This document shows, in pieces, positions 59,902 to 64,000 of a stretch of DNA of 64,000 nucleotides (positions are counted from its first letter, which is position 1; every line of letters begins with the position of its first letter). The position numbers and the translations under genes were made by a program. The DNA is from CAZSXU01 sp964610505 (GTDB taxonomy: Bacteria > Arandabacterota > Arandabacteria > JAGLYR01), in contig CAZSXU010000008.1 of the NCBI GenBank assembly GCA_964610505.1, positions 1 to 64,000 on the forward strand. Reading direction: 5' to 3'. The notes under the pieces were generated by a model. It did not search any database. It had not been told where the DNA came from and saw only the letters and a program-made list of their open reading frames with translations.

Positions 59902-62900
59902 TTACCTCACGACTGCAAGTGTCTTAATCCGTTTCTCTCCCAGTGCCTCGACGGATACCAGGTAGAGCCCGTCCGGTACGGCGGATCCGTCCAGATCCCT
60001 CCCGTCCCACCGAACCAGGTTCGCGCCCGCTTTCATCGTCTTCCCGGCAACCACCTCGTCCACCAGACGTCCTGCCCGATTGTAGATCTTCACTGTTACG
60101 GGTCCGGAGCGACCCAAGGAAAAGCTGATCGCCACCTCGTCGTCGGCAAACCCTCCCGTCGGCGAGAAGATCCGTGGAGACATCGCGAGTACCGACAGGC
60201 CCGTTCCGCTGTCCATCGAATGGGTCTCCGCGAACACCGCGTAGCGGCCTTCTGCGGAGATCACTGTTGAGATCGTCTCTGAATCTGAATCAAGACTTCC
60301 GCCCGCGCGCTCCCATTCATCCGGCCCTGTCTGCCGATACACGACCGGCGTCGCAGCACCAACCTTGGCGGCGAGCAACAGGTCAAGAGTGACTACCTTC
60401 GAAAGACCCGCACTCTCCCAGGAAATGTCGTAGGCCGGCCCCAGGAACGTGCCCCCCGTCGCCAGCGTGTCCAGGATCGCCCCATCCTCGACGGCCGCAG
60501 CCGTAACGGTAACTTCTTCCCCGAAAGTGTGGGGCGGGAAATAGAGATGAAGCTCGCCGCCGGTGGTGTATACATGCCCACCGTCGGATACACTTACCAC
60601 GGCAGGCGCCGTCTGACTGACCCATGGGAATTCGTTGTCAACGATCACCCGGATCTGCCGGAGGCCCGTGAGCGACAGCGTGTCGCTGACTTCGAGTCTC
60701 AAATCATATTCCCCATCCTCAAGAAGCGACGTATTCCACCACGCGAGAACGCCGTCCGAAACGGGATACTCGGATTCCAGGAGCACTGTGGCGGCCGGCG
60801 TGCCCCAATCTTCTTCCCCGGCGGGGCGAACCAGCAGACGGTAGTGACTGAATCGAGGATCATCGGCCGTACCCTTGACATAGGTCTCGCCCTGCACGAC
60901 ATCCCCGTAGGCGGGAGAGATGATCTGCGGCGCGGGGGGCGTCGTGTCGATCTCAAATACCAGGCGGAGCGGACTCGGCTCCAGGTTGAAAAGCCGGTCG
61001 CGGGACTGCACCCGGAACTCATGCGTTCCGTCCGCCAAGCCCGGCCGACTGAAGCTGTTGACTCGGGACCACGGGGACCACGGCTCGCCGTCCAGTGAAT
61101 ACGAGAACTCGATATCCGGCTCCCGGAATGCGGCGGTAAACGCGACTTCCACCTGGGGCGTCGGAGACACGGCCGTAGGCTCCAGGAGAAACCGACTCCT
61201 GGGCGACACCCGATCGGGCTCATGGACGGAGAGACCATATTCCGTCCCGATCCAGAGACTTGCACCATGATCCAGGACGATATCCCAGACCGTATTGTGG
61301 ACCAGCCCGTCCGCTTGCGTGAAGGTGAGCCACCGCTCGCCGTCATAGCGAGCCAGGCCTGAGTGCTGAGTCCCGACCCAGAAGTTGCCGTCCAGGTCCT
61401 CCACGATCGAAGAAATGAGGTCCTCTGCGAGTCCATCGTCTTCGTCAAAGGTGGTCCACACCTCTCCGTCGTAGCGGCCGACCCCTCCATAGGTTCCGAA
61501 CCAAAGATTGCCCGAGGCGTCTTCGAGGATGTCCGTGATGCAGTTGCTGGGAAGACCGTCCCCGCTCGTGTAGGTGACCCAACTCTGGCCGTCGTAGCGA
61601 CTCAGACCGTCGTATATCGTGCCGAACCAAAGGGTGTGGGTCCGATCCTCCAGGATCACGAAGACCTCGTTATCCACCAGTCCGTCCGCTGTTGTGTAGG
61701 TCGTCCACGTTGTGCCGTCATAGCGCGTGGCCCCGCCGCCCGTCGCAAACCACAGGTTGCCGGCGTGATCCAGCGCGACGTCCCACACGGTGTTGTGCGC
61801 CAGACCGTCGTCGGTCGTGAACGTTGTCCAACTCTCTCCGTCGAACCGGCTCACTCCCTCCCAGGTGGCGGCCCAGAGATTGCCCGCGAGGTCTTCCTCG
61901 ATCGCTCGAACGACATCGTCCCCCAGACCGTCGGCCACCGTGAAAGGGGTCCAGACATTCCAGTCGTAGTGCAGGACGCCGCCGCTGGTAGCGAACCAGA
62001 GATCTCCCGAGCTGTCGATGAACACCTCCCGCACCTTGTGATGGGGTAGAGCGTCTTCCTCCGTGTAGGTTGTCCACTGTTCCTGGTCGAACCGGCTCAC
62101 TCCCGCGGGTCCTCCGAACCAGAGATTTCCGGTGCTGTCTTCTTCGAGTGAATAGACAACATTCCAGATCAGGCCATCTTCCTTCGTGAATGTCCTCCAC
62201 TGGCGTCCATCGAAACGAGCGACTCCCTTGCTTGTCCCGAACCAGAGGTTTCCGCTTCGGTCGTAGATCATCGCGTAGACGGCATCGCTGGGCAGTCCAT
62301 TCTCTTCCGTGTAGAGGTCCCAGGTCTCTCCGTCGAACCGACTCACGCCACCATATGTCCCGATCCATATGGCGCCGGATGAATCCGCCAGGATCGAGGT
62401 CGTTTTGTCATAGACCAGTCCATCCTCCTCTGTGAACGCGGACCATGTGACGCCGTCGAAGCGCGCCACGCCCCCCCGGGTAGCGAACCATAGGCTTCCG
62501 GCGGCATCTTCACAGATGGCCGTTACCCATTCGTCGATGAGGCCGCCGTCCTCGCCGTAGGTTCTCCAGGTCTCGCCATCGTAGCGCACCAGCCCACGCT
62601 TCGTTCCGAACCACAGGATTCCCGCCCGGTCTTCGTAGATAGTGGTCACGTCGTCCGAGGGAAGGGTTTCACCCTGCCTGTACGTCGTCCACGTGGTTCC
62701 GGTGAACCGGCTCAAGCCGTCGTTCGTTCCGATCCAGAGATCCCCGGCGCTGTCCTCAAGAATCGAACTTGCGCCGTCGCCCGCCAGGCCGTCCTCTTCC
62801 GTGAACGGGATCCAGGTCAACCCGTCGAAGCGAGTGGCGCCGGGTCTGGTAAGAAACCAGAGATACCCGGCCCGGTCTTCGTAGATTCTCCACACCTCGC

Positions 62901-63015
62901 CGGGGAGCAGACCGTCCGCCGCATCGTAGCTCTGCCATGCACCGGAAGCTCCCGACGTCGGGAGAAGGATGGTGACCAGCAAAACCGATATGATGATTCC
63001 AGCTCGCATCTTCAT
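59902..63015 (-). CDS. Secreted twin beta-propeller protein, paralog 3
   Basis: 1037 residues, the same length as paralog 2. A signal peptide (about 1-26) is followed by 14 Reg_prop repeats, from 'DGLLPGEVWRIYEDRAGYLWFLTRPGATRFDG' to 'HGASLWIGTEYGLSVHEP'. The same order of C-terminal domains follows, ending in the FlgD-like 'SPRIFSPTGGFADDEVAISFSLGRSGPVTVKIYNRAGRLV'. There is no repeat insertion. Only 4 bp separate its stop from the start of paralog 2. Tryptophan- and aspartate-rich blades and the export signal suggest a binding or scaffold role outside the cell; the ligand is unknown. Confidence 0.9.
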   Translation of the reverse strand: MKMRAGIIISVLLVTILLPTSGASGAWQSYDAADGLLPGEVWRIYEDRAGYLWFLTRPGATRFDGLTWIPFTEEDGLAGDGASSILEDSAGDLWIGTNDGLSRFTGTTWTTYRQGETLPSDDVTTIYEDRAGILWFGTKRGLVRYDGETWRTYGEDGGLIDEWVTAICEDAAGSLWFATRGGVARFDGVTWSAFTEEDGLVYDKTTSILADSSGAIWIGTYGGVSRFDGETWDLYTEENGLPSDAVYAMIYDRSGNLWFGTSKGVARFDGRQWRTFTKEDGLIWNVVYSLEEDSTGNLWFGGPAGVSRFDQEQWTTYTEEDALPHHKVREVFIDSSGDLWFATSGGVLHYDWNVWTPFTVADGLGDDVVRAIEEDLAGNLWAATWEGVSRFDGESWTTFTTDDGLAHNTVWDVALDHAGNLWFATGGGATRYDGTTWTTYTTADGLVDNEVFVILEDRTHTLWFGTIYDGLSRYDGQSWVTYTSGDGLPSNCITDILEDASGNLWFGTYGGVGRYDGEVWTTFDEDDGLAEDLISSIVEDLDGNFWVGTQHSGLARYDGERWLTFTQADGLVHNTVWDIVLDHGASLWIGTEYGLSVHEPDRVSPRSRFLLEPTAVSPTPQVEVAFTAAFREPDIEFSYSLDGEPWSPWSRVNSFSRPGLADGTHEFRVQSRDRLFNLEPSPLRLVFEIDTTPPAPQIISPAYGDVVQGETYVKGTADDPRFSHYRLLVRPAGEEDWGTPAATVLLESEYPVSDGVLAWWNTSLLEDGEYDLRLEVSDTLSLTGLRQIRVIVDNEFPWVSQTAPAVVSVSDGGHVYTTGGELHLYFPPHTFGEEVTVTAAAVEDGAILDTLATGGTFLGPAYDISWESAGLSKVVTLDLLLAAKVGAATPVVYRQTGPDEWERAGGSLDSDSETISTVISAEGRYAVFAETHSMDSGTGLSVLAMSPRIFSPTGGFADDEVAISFSLGRSGPVTVKIYNRAGRLVDEVVAGKTMKAGANLVRWDGRDLDGSAVPDGLYLVSVEALGEKRIKTLAVVR

Positions 63016-64000
63016 CTCACCACCGCAAGGGTGTTGACCTGCTTCGCTCCCAGCGATTCAACGGTCACCAGGTAGAATCCATCCGGAACCTGGCGGCCGC
63101 TCTCGTCTCGGCCGTTCCACCGAACGAGGTTGGCACCGGCACCCATCCGGCTTGCGGCGGCGATTCGCTTCACCATACGCCCCGCGCGGTTGTAGACCTT
63201 GACGGTCACCGGACCTGATCGACCGATGCTGAAGCTAATGGCGACTTCGTCGTTGCCATATGTACCGGAAGGCGAGAACACGCGGGGAGACATGGAGATT
63301 GCAGACAGGCCCGTCCCTGTGACCGGCGCGGCGGCTTCGGCGAAGAGCGCGTACCGGCCTTCCCGGGTGACGGCTGCTGCCATCACCCCGGCAGCGTCAT
63401 CGACGGTTCCACCGACCCGCTCCCACTCGTTACCCTCTACAAGAACGTACAGCGCAGGAAAAAGGGGACCGGCTCCAATTTCGTCGGAAAATGGGGACGG
63501 GTTCCAATTTCGGCCTTTTGAAATTGGTGTCTGTCCCCATTGTCCCCCTTGTTCGCCAAGGGCCATCTCCAGCGTAGCCGGTTTGCTGAGTGCCCCCCCT
63601 CCCCACGAGATGTCATAGCCAGCGAAGATCCTCGCCGCTCCATTCGACAGTGAATCCGGCACATCCTCCTCCGCCACAGGATCGAGCGCGACCACCGCCT
63701 CCCGAACGAACGCCCCCGGCGGGAAATAGAGATGAATCTCTCTTCCGGGAGTGAAGACGTCTCCTCCCAATGACGCCTGAACGGTCACGGGTGACGTCTT
63801 GCCGATCCACGGAGCCACGTTGTCAATGATCAGCTCCACGTGGTGCGCCCCCGTGAGCCCGAGCGTATCACTCTCCTCAACCCGCAGCTCGTACGCCCCG
63901 TCCGGGAAGTCTTGCGTGTTCCACCAGGCCAGTGTGCCGTCAACCACCGGATACTCGGAATCAACCAGGACCGTGGCCGAGGGCGGATCCCAGCTCCCCT
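63012..64000 (-). CDS. Twin beta-propeller protein family, paralog 4 (C-terminal part; continues beyond window)
   Basis: The last ~329 codons of a fourth paralog; the reading frame is open to the window edge ('SWDPPSATVLVDSEYP' upstream of position 63947), so the propellers lie outside. Visible parts are the second Ig-like domain, 'AGYDISWGGGALSKPATLEMALGE', a repeat-derived insertion (63455-63555), and the FlgD-like end 'SPRVFSPSGTYGNDEVAISFSIGRSGPVTVKVYNRAGRMV...KQVNTLAVVR'. Its stop overlaps the paralog 3 start (ATGA). This confirms that the operon begins to the right of this window. Confidence 0.85.
   Translation of the reverse strand, partial: GSWDPPSATVLVDSEYPVVDGTLAWWNTQDFPDGAYELRVEESDTLGLTGAHHVELIIDNVAPWIGKTSPVTVQASLGGDVFTPGREIHLYFPPGAFVREAVVALDPVAEEDVPDSLSNGAARIFAGYDISWGGGALSKPATLEMALGEQGGQWGQTPISKGRNWNPSPFSDEIGAGPLFPALYVLVEGNEWERVGGTVDDAAGVMAAAVTREGRYALFAEAAAPVTGTGLSAISMSPRVFSPSGTYGNDEVAISFSIGRSGPVTVKVYNRAGRMVKRIAAASRMGAGANLVRWNGRDESGRQVPDGFYLVTVESLGAKQVNTLAVVR
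63455..63555. repeat. GGGGACAG-type palindromic repeat inserted in frame in paralog 4
   Basis: AAAGGGGACCGGCTCCAATT, then hairpin GGGGACGGGTTCCAATTTC against GAAATTGGTGTCTGTCCCC (63493-63538). Read in frame as WGQTPIS and flanking residues. It sits at the same site of the same domain as the insertion at 53979-54072. Confidence 0.8.

Noticed and set aside
1..64000. tRNA or rRNA genes
   Set aside because: I scanned gaps for T-loop-like GGTTCGANNCC patterns and rRNA-like sequence and found none that could be supported.
48100..64000. Complete type 9 secretion system
   Set aside because: Only a PorV-like barrel and FlgD/sorting-like ends are present; no gld/sprA or porU-like gene is visible in the window.

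Overview
The window is G+C-rich bacterial DNA with tightly packed genes, lipoproteins, an outer-membrane barrel protein and large secreted proteins. Several of the secreted proteins end in a FlgD/type-A-sorting-like Ig domain (NPFNPST/NPFNPAT and related forms). Together with a Wood-Ljungdahl gene set, an Rnf complex and a core-MetE methionine synthase, this suggests an anaerobic or facultatively anaerobic Gram-negative bacterium of the FCB/Eisenbacteria-Krumholzibacteria-like type. The taxonomic placement is an inference; there is no rRNA or tRNA in the window.

Layout. (1) 1-1,986: two small secreted proteins, a 5'-truncated acetyltransferase relic and short repeats. (2) 1,987-16,004, minus strand: a CODH/acetyl-CoA synthase island. 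In transcription order it holds core-MetE (mesB type), two CooC-type ATPases, CooS, a CooF-FNOR fusion, AcsB, AcsD, AcsC and the corrinoid-protein reactivator RACo. A good sigma70-type promoter lies in front of it, and most gene junctions that do not overlap carry inverted-repeat elements. (3) 16,379-25,000: a TIM-barrel protein, a universal stress protein with a DASS transporter, a cation-efflux transporter, a B12-binding radical SAM enzyme, and a DUF169 / glutaredoxin / ferredoxin-thioredoxin-reductase-rubredoxin / NYN-LOTUS cluster. (4) 25,081-33,466: ApbE flavin transferase, an erythromycin-esterase-like lipoprotein, and rnfCDGEAB. (5) 33,726-47,891: phosphoglycerate mutase, MsrB, two metallophosphoesterases, a papain-like protease, an S46 peptidase, a hydrolase, a GIN-domain lipoprotein and an alcohol dehydrogenase. 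(6) 48,100-64,000, minus strand: one long apparent operon of four paralogous secreted proteins (three complete, each with 14 propeller repeats), a PorV-like barrel/transglutaminase/TPR fusion, a TPR protein and a CHASE2-PP2C phosphatase.

How it fits together. CODH, ACS and the corrinoid protein interconvert CO2/CO, a methyl group and acetyl-CoA. RACo keeps the corrinoid reduced, and the core-MetE probably takes a methyl group from the corrinoid protein to make methionine. The CooF-FNOR fusion would pass CODH electrons to NAD(P). Rnf couples ferredoxin and NAD to ion pumping, and ApbE attaches FMN to RnfG and RnfD. No methyl-H4folate:corrinoid methyltransferase (acsE) is in the window.

The most unusual parts are the propeller operon at the right end, the CooF-FNOR fusion, and repeated palindromic DNA that sits between operon genes and has entered reading frames (RACo linker, two of the four propeller paralogs).
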